A stretch of DNA of 64,000 bases from Phytoseiulus persimilis. Its lineage: Eukaryota > Arthropoda > Arachnida > Mesostigmata > Phytoseiidae. How positions within the stretch are numbered: the stretch's first letter is position 1; every line of letters begins with the position of its first letter. Made by a program: the position numbers and the translations under genes. Below, one piece after another: positions 37,758-49,298 of the stretch. The notes under the pieces are model-generated. The model was not told the DNA's origin. It searched no databases and saw only the letters and a list, made by a program, of their open reading frames with translations. The stretch is taken from assembly GCA_037576195.1 (NCBI GenBank), contig CM075104.1, positions 24,258,211 through 24,322,210 of the forward strand. The letters are read 5' to 3'.

Positions 37758-40700
37758 GGCTCGACTCGGCTTCAGCTGTCAACTCGTTCGAATGCACCAC
37801 CACAGTCGTCTCTCTAGCGGACTGAATGACGTCTCTCTGCTTCGAGTCGTATCGACGTTCGGTTCGATCGCGGTGCAGGATTTCGGTTGACCGGCCGCTA
37901 GTCCGCCTCCTCAGCTCGCTCTCTGGCTGACTAACTGACTGCGTAAGTGTTGAGTCGACGTCCCCGCACTCCACTCAACTCGCACTGGTGCCTTAGCAGT
38001 GTATACACTCGTGATCAACAACCGTGAAGGCACAACACAAAGCTCATGATAATTCCGCACCAGAATCGCACCAACAGCGCTCTCGCACGCACACAAGCAG
38101 GACAGCGTTGACAGTGCAGTGCGCTCGATTCACTACCTCACCGAACGACTGACAGACCAGCGATCTGACAGACCGACTGACCGCTGATCCGTTACCGGAC
38201 TGACCGATCAAGAATCGACGATCGATCTGCCCAACGCTACAGTGAAGCTTCCCGAGGATCAGCTGATTGTGACAGCAGCTGGCGAAACCCAAATTTCCCG
38301 TCAGGCCGTGCGGCGTCCGCAGCAGAGTCACACTGTGAAGCGGATTCGAAGAGTGCGTGCTGATGACGGGTTGCACGGCCGCCTTCGCTTTGGGTTCTCT
38401 CTGCTTGCTGCTATCCACTGAGCGTGAGGAGCACCAGTGGGTTGTCGATACAGCCGCGTGGAGAGGAGGATGCGCGCCAAGATTCAAACTCCTCCCGGCC
38501 CGGAGTTGTCGGCGACCCTCAGCAATGAAGGAACCATCGATTCTTCGACAAATTTGGAGCTGAATTCCATACGTGATACGAACTTGTCAACCAGTTCAAT
38601 CTCCAATCGGTTTCAATCACTACGAACTCATAAGCGCACTGAATAGCATTGGTTTCGGTGGATCCATGTGAACCTACGCTTTCGAGCAGTTCGCCTCTCG
38701 TTCGTTCGCCTGACACGTTCGGGTGGAGCTCTAATCACCTTGGGGGGGTTCCCGACGGCCAAAAGTGACTCTGAACCCTGTTTTCTACAGGAGAATGTTC
38801 ATTACTGTGGCACTTCTCTACAGGTTCCTAAGCGCACAGCTAATTTATGTCTCGTCCTCGCTAAACGATAGGTGTGGGGAAAATTTAGCGCCTGTCGGGT
38901 GAGGTGGCCCCGCGGTAGCCCCCTAGGTGACATGCCCCACTCCCGAAGGCTATAACTACAAGTCAGATGAGCAGACCCTGGAGCCTCCGTGTGGATTCTG
39001 GAGGCGCTGCATCGATCGATCGATTAACTTCGTGACTGAGATGATACAGAGCAATTATTAGAAACAAGGTTCGCGCTTTATGAACCAATCTCGTCGGGCC
39101 GGATAAACTGTTCGGGGGCGAACACAATAAAAGCCGCAGAGCGCGACAGCGTCGAGATGAAATAGCTATCGTGGAGCTTGTCTGCTGGGATAACTGGGTG
39201 ATACGCTGAGTTCCTCCATTCGAAACTCTCCGCCGGCGGTTCGGCGACATTTTGCGACGGAAGTTTTGGATGCCGGCTCATCGGTCGAACAATGTGGGAT
39301 GATGGCTTCTCTTATATGACGTTCCAATCAATAAGTAAGCTCCATCCCGGTCTCGAGCCACTCGGCTCACTCTCGGGCCCAAGCCGTAAGTCCTGAGATT
39401 CTTCCACCTCATTCGGTGAGGAATGCCCGGGATTACCGCGCGATAGATGTTGATCTGCGGCATCTTATTGCCCACCGCACTCATCCACGATTCGAGGACG
39501 AAACTACGAAAAAATGTCTGCCTGCATCATCCGCACTCATCCGCGCAGGGCCTGTGTGTGATCTCGTGGAGATACCTGAACGCTCTCATGAGTCCCGAAA
39601 CCAAAACTCCGATTCATTCAGCAAGTACGCGAAGATGGTAGCTTTCTCGAAAACTGTTCAGTGATCACGTTTCCTGGCCGCGTTCAGCAAAACGGAGAAC
39701 TATTCTTCGAATCAGGGACTAGCGACGGATTCCGGTCGCAGAACTTCCCCGCTAATTCTCTTCCGGCACGCGATAGCTCTGAGTGAAGTCTTGTTGCGAA
39801 TTTCAGCGAGAGTTACGAGTGGCTGTACGCACTTGAGCCTCAGAAAGCTCTTTGTTGCGACTCAATTTCTCGCTGAACGCGTCCGGCGATCGCTGAACTT
39901 CTTATCAACAATATGTCGTCGATCCGAACGTTGAAACATGGGCGGGAGGAGAACTCAGTTTCGTCCGTAACGTTCGTGCTCATCGAGTTTCCCCCAGCTC
40001 ATGCGCTCGCGATCTGGCTAAATTTTCTAGGAATAGCCGGAGCTACCACCGGAAAGATCCCCGTGAGTCCCTCTCGTTGGATCATCGCGCTCGATGCAAA
40101 ATCGTAATCATTTCCATGGCTTCGTCGCAACTCGGGGACGGAAACCAATGGAGTGGTGAAGTCGATTACGATCACATGAATGACGCTCGAATCCATAGAT
40201 TCAAGCATCGAACTTTCAGACTGCTACCATCGCGAGTTCATCGTCACACAGCGAAGGAGGTGTTTTGCCTCAATCTCAGACTGGATTTCCTAGCTAACCA
40301 TCCCAGTTTTCCGGCGCGATTCCAGCCTATCGTCGCCCATCCCTGTCGCTTTGAAGTGGCCGTTTACATCCTCCAGTCTTTGTTTTGGATCATCTATGAG
40401 GCGTGATTCTCTACTTATCAAACATAGTTCAGAGCGGTCCGACATCCACATTTTGCCTCGGCCACGTTAAGCTCCCTCGACTTCGATGACTTTGATATAT
40501 ATGGTAAAAGCCACGATTCTTGTAGGAGAACGTGGTTCTTTGCATGCGCGACTTTAGGATGAATCGAGTCAGACTCACGATGCTCCCGTAAAGAGCGCCT
40601 TCATTGAACCCACTTGAGCAACTAGCCGTAGAGAGCTCTCAACAAGATCCCAAGACCTGAAGTTGGGGAATGTGGAGACTGCCTCGCTCGTTTCTGGATG

Positions 40701-43608
40701 TCGGGGGTATGCGAAGGACGATTTTGTAGAAATCTTGTGGATCTTTCGCAAGTTTTTCCCGCTACTCTGGCTTCGGTTAACTGAATGGACAACGCGCTCT
40801 GCTGTGCGCTGATTTGTATCGTTACTTGTGGGGCGGTTCTGTATGATCCTCTCATGAGCCGTATACATCTGTACCTTATGAGAATTACTCGTACTGCAGA
40901 TCTTGAGGCTTGATAATGCGGCAGATCCTTCAAGATTCAGTTCCCCCCACCTGAATACATGGTCCCTACATGTTTTCACATCGATACCCCATTGGGAACC
41001 AGCCTGTTGGTAAGTTCCGCCGCCTCGGGTGCACGAGAAAGGCGTTTCGTCAGTATTTTGGGCATTGTGTCGGGAATCGTTCCGGACCCTCCTCCGGCCG
41101 ACGCTTGAGATTCGATCGTCTGATATTTCGAGCAGCGGGCTCTAATCGGTGGCATCCCGCTCGAGCCACCAGCACGCTTCCATGGATATACTCATACAGC
41201 TAGCACAGGGTGACACATCTTCCCTTTTCATTTGGCATTCTCAGAGAGGCTCGACGTCGAGTTCATGGAATACAGAGGTAGAGGCTTCAGAAATTGCTCA
41301 ACGACAATGTCTGATGTTGAGCATCAAGTAGCCTCAATTCAGTAAAACCCCGAAATGATCGATAGGAAGGAGCTCGGCTTTCAAACTAGTGATACACCCT
41401 GACCATCAATAATAGTTGTTTGAGTCATTATCAATCGGAACCGCAAAGATCACCGATAGTTGGGATGCCTGTAACCCATATACAGGGGCGCGAAGTGCAA
41501 ACAGTGACTCACAAGGGAACAGGGTCATTTACGCAGGATTGGGCCTCTATTCAACACGTCAACAACGTTTTCTTCCAAACCGAGAAAATGATAGGAGTAA
41601 ATCGCTCGAGCCCATGCAAGATCGGCATATCTGTATGGCCAAGGGTCGCTTGGCCGGGTGAGCTTTCCAGGGGGGCCCGGTCGCTGCGCGAGGCCCTCCC
41701 CCTCGTGAGTCAGCGAGCAACCCAGCGCACACGGCTATAGCAGCATTGCTTTAGGCAGCCTCGATCAACTGGGAGCCTTTCCCTCTCGGTTCGGGCCGCA
41801 TGCTGAACGGGTTGTTTGAATCGCTAAGAACAGTCCTCAGATTGTAATCGGCGAGATGGAAGAAGAGAGTATGAAGAAGAGTCTCCAAATAGCGGGAACT
41901 CCTTGAGAACGTGGTTAGGGGCTGTACGTTGATCAGCTGCTGTTGCTATTCGATACAAGCTTGAGGAAAGAACACTTTTAAAAGTGTCCAGTTGAATTTC
42001 CCATTCTTCTGGGTCATGCGTAAATGTATTTTTTCCCCTATAGCTCTCCTATCTTCTCCCATCTGCTTTTTTTCGCAACTCGCAGTTCCTTTTCTGAACC
42101 GTAGGGTCTTCCTTTGTGAGTTGTTCAACAAACAAAAAAAAAAGGAAGAGTAATAACTGTTTAAGAAGACTCATCAAAGTCTATCTACCCCAAACCACAG
42201 GTAACCCTTCTCGGCACCCTCTTTACTGGTCCAGCAAGCAATGGTACGGTTATCTGCCCTGCAGCTCTAAGACTGAGATGACCATCGGAATTTCCCTCGA
42301 GCACATATCGGAGCTCATTGGAGAAACTCGACTCCGCCATGGAAACTTCTAAATCAAGACCACGTTCCAGTGTGTGAGAGTGTGTTGTCGAATAACTATA
42401 TTTTCAAGCAGATGCGATGTGGTTTCGACCCAGCTTGAAGATTTCTCTCTCCGAAAAATCTATGGTTGTCATGATGAAACGGTGTCTCGGATGTTGAAGA
42501 TATAGCCCATCCCCTTCACCAATCGGGCTTCCAATACGCTGATATCCGATAACAGTGCCCGAGTCTAACAGAATATCTCAGGTATAAACATAGACAACAG
42601 GTGTGATGCACCCTTTAACCTACCTCCAGCCGCCACCTTTCAAATCGCTTTGACCGCGAGTAAGAAGGCGATTCCAGGTGCTGGGGATACGTGACGTTGC
42701 GATTGCCTGTTCGGAATGACTTTCTCCCATGTTGGCTTAAGCTCGACTCCGGAAACTATCAATGTTCCATGAGGGCACAAGCTCCGAATGTGGCTAAGTG
42801 CGTCCGCCGCGAGCGATGACAGCATGGTCCGGAAATCGTCTCAAGTCCTCGGAAAGCTTCAAGCGAGTTTCCCCATCAGTTTCAACCAGGCCGACAGAAC
42901 GTCTGTTTAAGACTTACGGACATAGCAACAAGTGAGGGAACTCCTACTTCCTTCTCAAACTGCCATTGTGGTCCCGATGAGTCTGACGACTTCGACCGCA
43001 ACTCAGTTGCATCTCCAGTTCCGAATTTTCCTGATTCGCTCTTTCCCGGATGTCAATACCCAGTGGTCTGACGTAGCCTTGTAGTTTCTGGTGTTCCGCC
43101 GCCACCTGGAAGGAAACAGGACCGAACACCGCATCGATCATAGCCAACGGTTTTCCCGAGCAAAGAATGACGAAGCGATCCACTATATCCTGCCTGAGAG
43201 TGGATAATCCATTATCTAAATGCTGCGCTCCATCGGTGGAATGACCTTGGGTGACAAGAATGAGAAAGCTCCGCGAAAACACGTGTTTATTCTGTCATCC
43301 TGACGTGGGAGGCTCCTCCGAGGATGTTTTTATGTATTTGGCAACTCACGATCGGTCCGTCTAAAATGACATCCGACCGGACAAGCTGTAATTTGAGTTC
43401 TCCTTGTCAGGGATCTCCCGAAGTTTTTCTTTGAGAACGTTGTATATCGCCGTAACAACGTCTACACCTCGGAGTGTTTATAAAATTTGTTCCTTCAACG
43501 ATATAGACCATTTCTGCGACAAGCTCTTTCCTTCCGTGTCATCATCTTTACGAGGCAGTGTTCTCGAGGTCGAGGACTTCAGTTTCCCGGAGGTTCGGCG
43601 AACTCTGA
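37758..43608. other. No supported gene
   Basis: The part just right of 37,757 should contain the ceramide synthase 5' untranslated region and promoter on the minus strand. The remainder to 43.6 kb shows only short unassignable reading frames. GC-rich segments near 38,890–38,945 and 41,650–41,710 share a loosely similar GGGTGAG...GGCTATA layout and may be diverged copies of one repeat. Confidence 0.45.
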
Positions 43609-46600
43609 TCAGTACACACTTCGTTTCAATTGGCGGAGCACTTCAGGGTTTCCCGAAACAGTACAGGAACGAGACCACGCAGCCCTGCAATATACGAACG
43701 ATAAATCGGGAAATCTGACAGCCTCTGTATATTCGGACACCGGAGTAATACTTCAATCTGCGACACTGGGGAAGCCCTAATTTTCCAAACAGCTGAGATT
43801 CCTAATTTACCTGGAACGACGTGAAGAACTGATCGATGTAGAACCACACTATTTCCACTTGCGGAGACAGAACTTTGAGAGAAGACTCATGGCGAGGAGG
43901 ACAATGTAATGCGAAGCTAGTAACGGTATCAATATCAGCGACGCTCGAAACCATTCCCTGTGGAGATGCTCGAGTGTGAACAAAATTAACGCAGGGTGAT
44001 CCGATCATGCCCTACTTTTCCTGCCTTTCTCCTGTTTTCCCTCAGGAAACGGGATGACAGCCCAATGAGGCAGTTTTTTGCCTCCGTCCTGGTATTTTCG
44101 AGCTCTAATCCCTGGATTCTGCCTTCTCTCGGGGCTTGTTTCGGATTTGGAGAAACTTGATGTTGAATCGAAACGATATTCCTGGTCAGAGAGGGTGAAT
44201 TTGCTCTTCGAGCGTGGATGCTTGCACCAATGGCTTCACTTCAGCTCTCCAGGTCTCGGAGCTGATTCCGAGTCGCTTGGGGATATGCGTGAGAGAGCCG
44301 CGAGGAGAATGCCATTTCTGACGGCGGTTACGGGAGGGCTCGCAGTTCGGAAACAATACTGACAGACCTGGAAGCGAGAGAATGACAGCAAGACCCATTT
44401 TCCCGAACTCCGAGGGGGAAAGAACGGCTCACCAGGAGTCGAAGGACGAATTAAGATAACCATTCGGAACACCAGCGGTGCTGGCCTTAGGGTCAAGACG
44501 GAGTTTTCACTTGTGGTGCCGGTGGAAGCAGTTTGCGCCCTGGCCACCATCTATTGAAGGTGACGCTGTAGGATCAGTGACGGGCCGGGCCCCCTCCTCA
44601 GCTATAGATAGACGAGGTCCCTCTTCGACGCGCATTTTGAGTCGCAGAATCGCGATTGATAAAAGCTCACCTATACGTGTGCCGTCTATTTTGCGGCTGG
44701 ATCTCCGGTTTTCTAACCCGGCGCAGGAGTGTAGAAGTGATTCCGAGAAACAAACAGAAGTTCAAAAAAAATCGCCATCGAAACCGGCCCTTGCAGAATC
44801 AAGAGGATATACACCGATTCATTTGTCGTCCAACACCTGCCAAGATCACGAGAAAAGGTGAGCAGTCGGCCCGTTTCGATTCCAGCAGAAATTTCATTCC
44901 CTGGCAGGCAGATACTTACCGTCGATTCTCGTAGAGATAACGCAGCAGCGCCCACGGCATCACAAGAGTAGAGGACTCACTGAAAGTAGACCGAATATCT
45001 CTGGCAACCGGATTTCGATCAAGGAACGTAGGTTTGTAGGGCCCACTTAATTCGGATGTCGTCATAGTTCCGCCGAGAAGTCCATGCCAAAACCATGATC
45101 ATCCCGAATGGATCTTGGATCCAATGAACAAAGAAAAAGACTCACACCAGGCTGCTAGAACGGCTCGGCAACTTAGAGATGCTTTAGACGAGTTGGAACG
45201 TATTGCGCGGAACACGAGTCGATGGAGGAAAATTCCTTCTGCGAGGATCCACGCATGGTTCGCCAAAAGTGAATATTGAAACAGCACCAGGAAAGCTTGC
45301 ACCAAATGCACTGCAAAACCACAGGTTTTGTTGAGCATCTTACTTCTATTGGAGCTAAGCTTCCTGGGGGATCCGCTATATACCGGTACACCAATCCTTT
45401 CCAAATTCAGACAGCCGAAAACATATAGAGGCGCTCTAAATAACTTGTGGCACAGCGGAGGCATGGTCGGGGAATACATGAATGAGGCTTCTTGTGTCGG
45501 AGCTGATTGACTACCAATGGTAATGAATGCATGCCTATGCCACGCTGTTAATCTCAGATATCGTTAGCTCCAGAACCTGTGATATGGGCCGAAAATCGCT
45601 GAGATCTACGAGAACGAATGGATCCTCTTGATACAATTTGCGAAATCTGTAGCAGGCAGTCTTCATGGTAGGAAGCGCCACAGTTAATTCAGACTGTTAT
45701 TCTTCCCTGAGTGCCAAAGTTTATCAAGTGTAACGGACTTCGGGCTAGATTAACAACACCGAGATGGGTGTAGCGTCGCCAAGTTTCCGGCTCTGTCGGT
45801 CATATAACCTCGATACTCCTCCACATGACCCGGGCACTAACGGGTTCGTACTCTCGTGAAACTAGCATTAACAAGCAAAATCAGATCAGGGGAGACAACG
45901 TCGCGGACAAACGTTTTCGGAGCGAACTATGATAACTTCGAACTTGCATCTTGGTTGGCCTGGAGCTCCTGCCGGAAGCGATCCCAGAAATGAAGAAGAA
46001 CTCTTTGGAGAGGATGATGACAGGCTCGTAGAATGTACGACAGAAACAGCTGACAGTGGAGCTTGTTCCTAGCGCATCGGAGCCGCCTGGTTGTGGAAAG
46101 ACACGCAATGGCTCATCAAGTCAGCTCAACAACTCGAAATATGCAGGAGTCCCTGTAGGAGATTGCGAAATGGCTCGCGGAATCGAATGTTGTAAGATAC
46201 TCGAGTAAAGAGAAGAGATATTCTCCAACTGCCCCGAAAACTCGAAAGTATGATCAGCGCCGAGAGCAGCAGCAGAAGAGACGTAGAATACCCCAGTCTG
46301 CTGATGACTTTCACTACTGGGATATGGGTCTATTAAAGAGAGATCAATCGTTGAGAGAACTTCGGAAATCCCAACGAGGAACGGAACTCCTCCATACGAA
46401 TAGACAGGTTTTCTACATTACTCGGGTAGAGTTTCAGGAGACTCTGCTGTCGTGGCCTGTTGGCGAAGCAACCGCGAGAAATCACTGAGCTACCGTTGGG
46501 TGATGTCGCTAGCGGTGCATCCCCGGACGGAACGCAAACCCTGATAACGTCTTCTGATGAGGAAGTTCAACGAGAATTACAGTCTGCGATCAACATCACA

Positions 46601-46756
46601 GACTCAAGGAATTTCGACGCCATCCTTGAAACTCACGCGAGGTGTCGAGATTGTTCAGCACGTCAGGACATTTTTGGAAGCTCGTTCCGCTCCTCATCGG
46701 CTCCCAGCATAGAAGTCCGTCCCAGACTCGCGGGCACCACTCATCAGTGTAGCCGA
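43609..46756 (-). CDS. Class B (secretin-type) GPCR, multi-exon, interrupted by single-base insertions
   Basis: This would be a plasma-membrane receptor for a peptide hormone. Exons on the minus strand: hormone-receptor domain 46,756–46,637 (WCPRVWDGLLCWEP, then KCPDVLNN; good GTGAGT donor); TM1 about 46,329–46,235 (RLGYSTSLLLLLSALIIL); TM2 46,086–~45,960 (RLRCARNKLHCQLFLSYILR); TM3 45,310–45,148 (ANHAWILAEGIFLH); TM4 44,979–44,920 (MPWALLRYLYENRR); TM5 and loop 3 44,836–44,671 (CWTTNES, LQGPVSMA, RRVRKPEIQ); TM6 44,407–44,332 (GKMGLAVILSLPGL); TM7 43,857–43,811 (FYIDQFFTSFQ); last exon from 43,684 (GCVVSFLYCF, then EVLRQLK). Most adjacent exons match in phase. One extra base breaks the frame in TM2 (~46,022), loop 3 (~44,741) and before helix 8 (43,645). 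The signal-peptide exon and the second half of the hormone-binding domain were not resolved. Subtype cannot be assigned. Confidence 0.88.
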
Positions 46757-49298
46757 CTAGAATCGGAATCAGACAAAGGGAATCATGTTTTCCCTCGAGA
46801 ACTTGAGCGTCAGACATCCCAGCTCCTCATAAACGAAATCTCACCTGCAGCATTCTGAGCGAGTTCGATTTCTTTGAGCTGTTCGCATTCCCTCTTTTTG
46901 TCGAATAGGTGTCTCCTGAACATGTTCCCCGTTTCGCCGGAAAGGTCGATAACCTGTCAAAATCCTTCCTGCGATCACCATTCTCGATACCTCGGTATGT
47001 TAACGGAATCGAATATAGATACTGTCCCCGATTCGTGAGTACCTAGCTGTCAAAATGGTATTTTGCTTTCCAGGAAACACGTCCTCGATTCTGCCCCCCT
47101 CTGACCACATTCTCAGCCTGGTTTCCCGGACCTGTCGGTTCGGATTCCTGATGCGAACATCGCCCCCAGCCTCGGACGTGATTATGATCAGAGCCGATGT
47201 CGAAAACTAATTAAGGAAGAACCTCCTCGTAGCACCGTGCCCTGATGCGGGACAGAGAATATGTTATCCAAGGGCTGTGTCTTCCCACACCAGGATATGA
47301 CACTGGGTTATTCGATCCAGTGAGGCTCTTATATGAGGAAACAGACCAAACACGCTAACAGGGCGGGTAAATATACGCTCGTATTGACACACGAAGGTTC
47401 TGGAAGCCAACAGACACTAAGTGATTCGTGCTCCTGGCGAGCCTGTCACGATTCCTGTGGGAGAGACTGATAGCGAGTGGATCTGATTCCCAACTAGACT
47501 TCGGAACCGCACTACGAATTGAGGACGAATCCGCCGATGTTCTATGCGAGAGACGAACTGGGTCTCAGCTCCGACGGCACTCGTGTGTCCCCATGAGCAG
47601 TGCGATCTCGATACCGAGCCTCCGGGAACATTCGTGAGCTTGAGGTTTCCTTTCTTTCCAATTGAAGTACATCAATCCATAGCTCGGTTGCGGAGTCTGT
47701 TCCCAACTGGACGGAACGATCCCGCCTGAGAACCAGGAAACTTGTGAGCGATGTCGGAGGTCCTTTCATCTAGCTGCTGGAGAGCTGATTCGTCGATGGA
47801 GTCGACGGAACTCGGTGGCCGACCTTCAAAATATTATTTCAGGGCACTCCGACATGCGCAGGAAACGGTACGAGTGACTTGAGATTCCCTCAGCGGCTCG
47901 AATAACTCTTCAGAGAACACTCGAGCGGATGATTGCACGAGTCGAGAACATCGCAACACGAAACGGGTCTTCTGTGATTTCTTCTCCATCGGAGAGCGTT
48001 AATGTGGTTGTTCCAAGCTTTCCGCACCGTCTTGTGCCCGTGAACTTAGAATCATTTTCCTGTTCAATTAATCGGAGGGGATGAGAAAAGAACCTCTGCG
48101 CCAAGTGTTCCGGGTCTTTGCCTGACAAGGAGCTGCGAACTGTTGTGCAGTCTCTGCTGCCTGGCTAATCTTTTGAGCTGTCAATCATTGCTCCGAGGGA
48201 ATGATCAGATTGACGGACAAGGTCAGAGTGCCTGTTCGAGAGCTCTAATCTACGGACTCAAAGTGAGAGTCAAGACTCGGCAACACTGGACTGACGCAAT
48301 CGCAGGTCGAAATGTCGACGGGAGCGGAATACTGAAAAAACTCGAGATCGGTGAAGATTTTCGAGAGGAAGCACCGAATTCCGCTCGGGAGCCAACCGAA
48401 TCATGAAAAGAAACTCAATCCCAGGCTGAGCAGCTCCGATCCCCAGAGACTCAACTCCTGTGACAGTTTAGGATGGTCATTAGCGGAGTCGTTTGACAAC
48501 TCACCGCGTTTTCAAGGAAGTCCATCATTAGACACGCGGAAGAGCACTTTCCTTAAACGTGGGCTATCGAGTTTCAAGCCGGCATCACAAATGCGGGAAC
48601 GAGCACATCAATCAACGGGAGTTCGAGTGAAATAATACAGAGCGCACTGAATTCATGGAAGACTCCTCCACGATTGATTCAAGAGCATCGAGTGCTTTGA
48701 AGCTCAGGAGGGCTGTACCGAAGTTGCCGACGAGAAAAGCCCTTTCCCTTGGAGACGACAGGACCTTTCCTGGCGGATCTCGCGTCAAAAATCTCTCGAC
48801 CGTTCCGTATTGTCCTGACCCGGAACGCTGGAAGACCGCGGGAAAATTGCTCCCGAGCGTGATGTCCCTGGAATTTATTTGTGGGAGACGAATCTACCCT
48901 GTCGTTGACGGCTCTCGCTACAGCCGGTTGCTAATCTGATCTCAGTCCGCTGGAAACGTCACCAACTTTTTCCTCACCAAACAGTCGTTCGGAACTGACG
49001 CGGTCATCCCCAACTTCAGGGGATGAAGCCTAGACCTTCTCGGAAAGCCGTCTATATCGGAGAAAACGCTGGCCGAGAGCACGACGAGTATACCTCCGAC
49101 GTGGAGATCGGAAGTTCCCCGCGGGAGGCTCCAGGAAACGTTCCCAGCTGAAAGCGCTGCTAACGTCGGAGATGTCATCATTGCAGCGGAGGCTCCGAAG
49201 CAAGAAACGTGTTCCTCTGAGTGGTTGAGGCGTTCATTCGATTGCAGAGCACAACCACGCCCGCCTGTAGAGAACCCGAACGAAGGTTTGAGGCAACC
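46757..49298. other. No supported gene; likely 5' ends of the GPCR (minus) and P450 (plus)
   Basis: The first GPCR exon (signal peptide and first Cys of the hormone-binding domain) and any exon carrying a mitochondrial targeting peptide for the P450 should be here. Neither was identified with confidence. A possible acceptor at about 49,248 (CGATTGCAG) in frame with the P450 suggests its first visible exon may extend upstream of the ATG at 49,299. Confidence 0.4.

Noticed and set aside
37567-37974. A longer minus-strand frame around ceramide synthase exon 1, apparently starting at 37,974
   Set aside because: It starts with GTG and has no ATG, and the family N-terminus (WFWNEDVWLPP) is in a different frame with its own ATG at 37,757. 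The upstream part is probably untranslated leader.
38871-38950. A tRNA-like or tRNA-derived SINE-like GC-rich segment
   Set aside because: It carries a sequence vaguely like box A (TGGCCCCGCGGTAG), but no box B (GGTTCGANTC) and no cloverleaf could be drawn.
42944-43282. A minus-strand frame containing SFQVAAEHQ, first considered as the TM7 continuation of the GPCR
   Set aside because: The true continuation (GCVVSFLYCF, phase 0) was found at 43,684 directly after a good acceptor.
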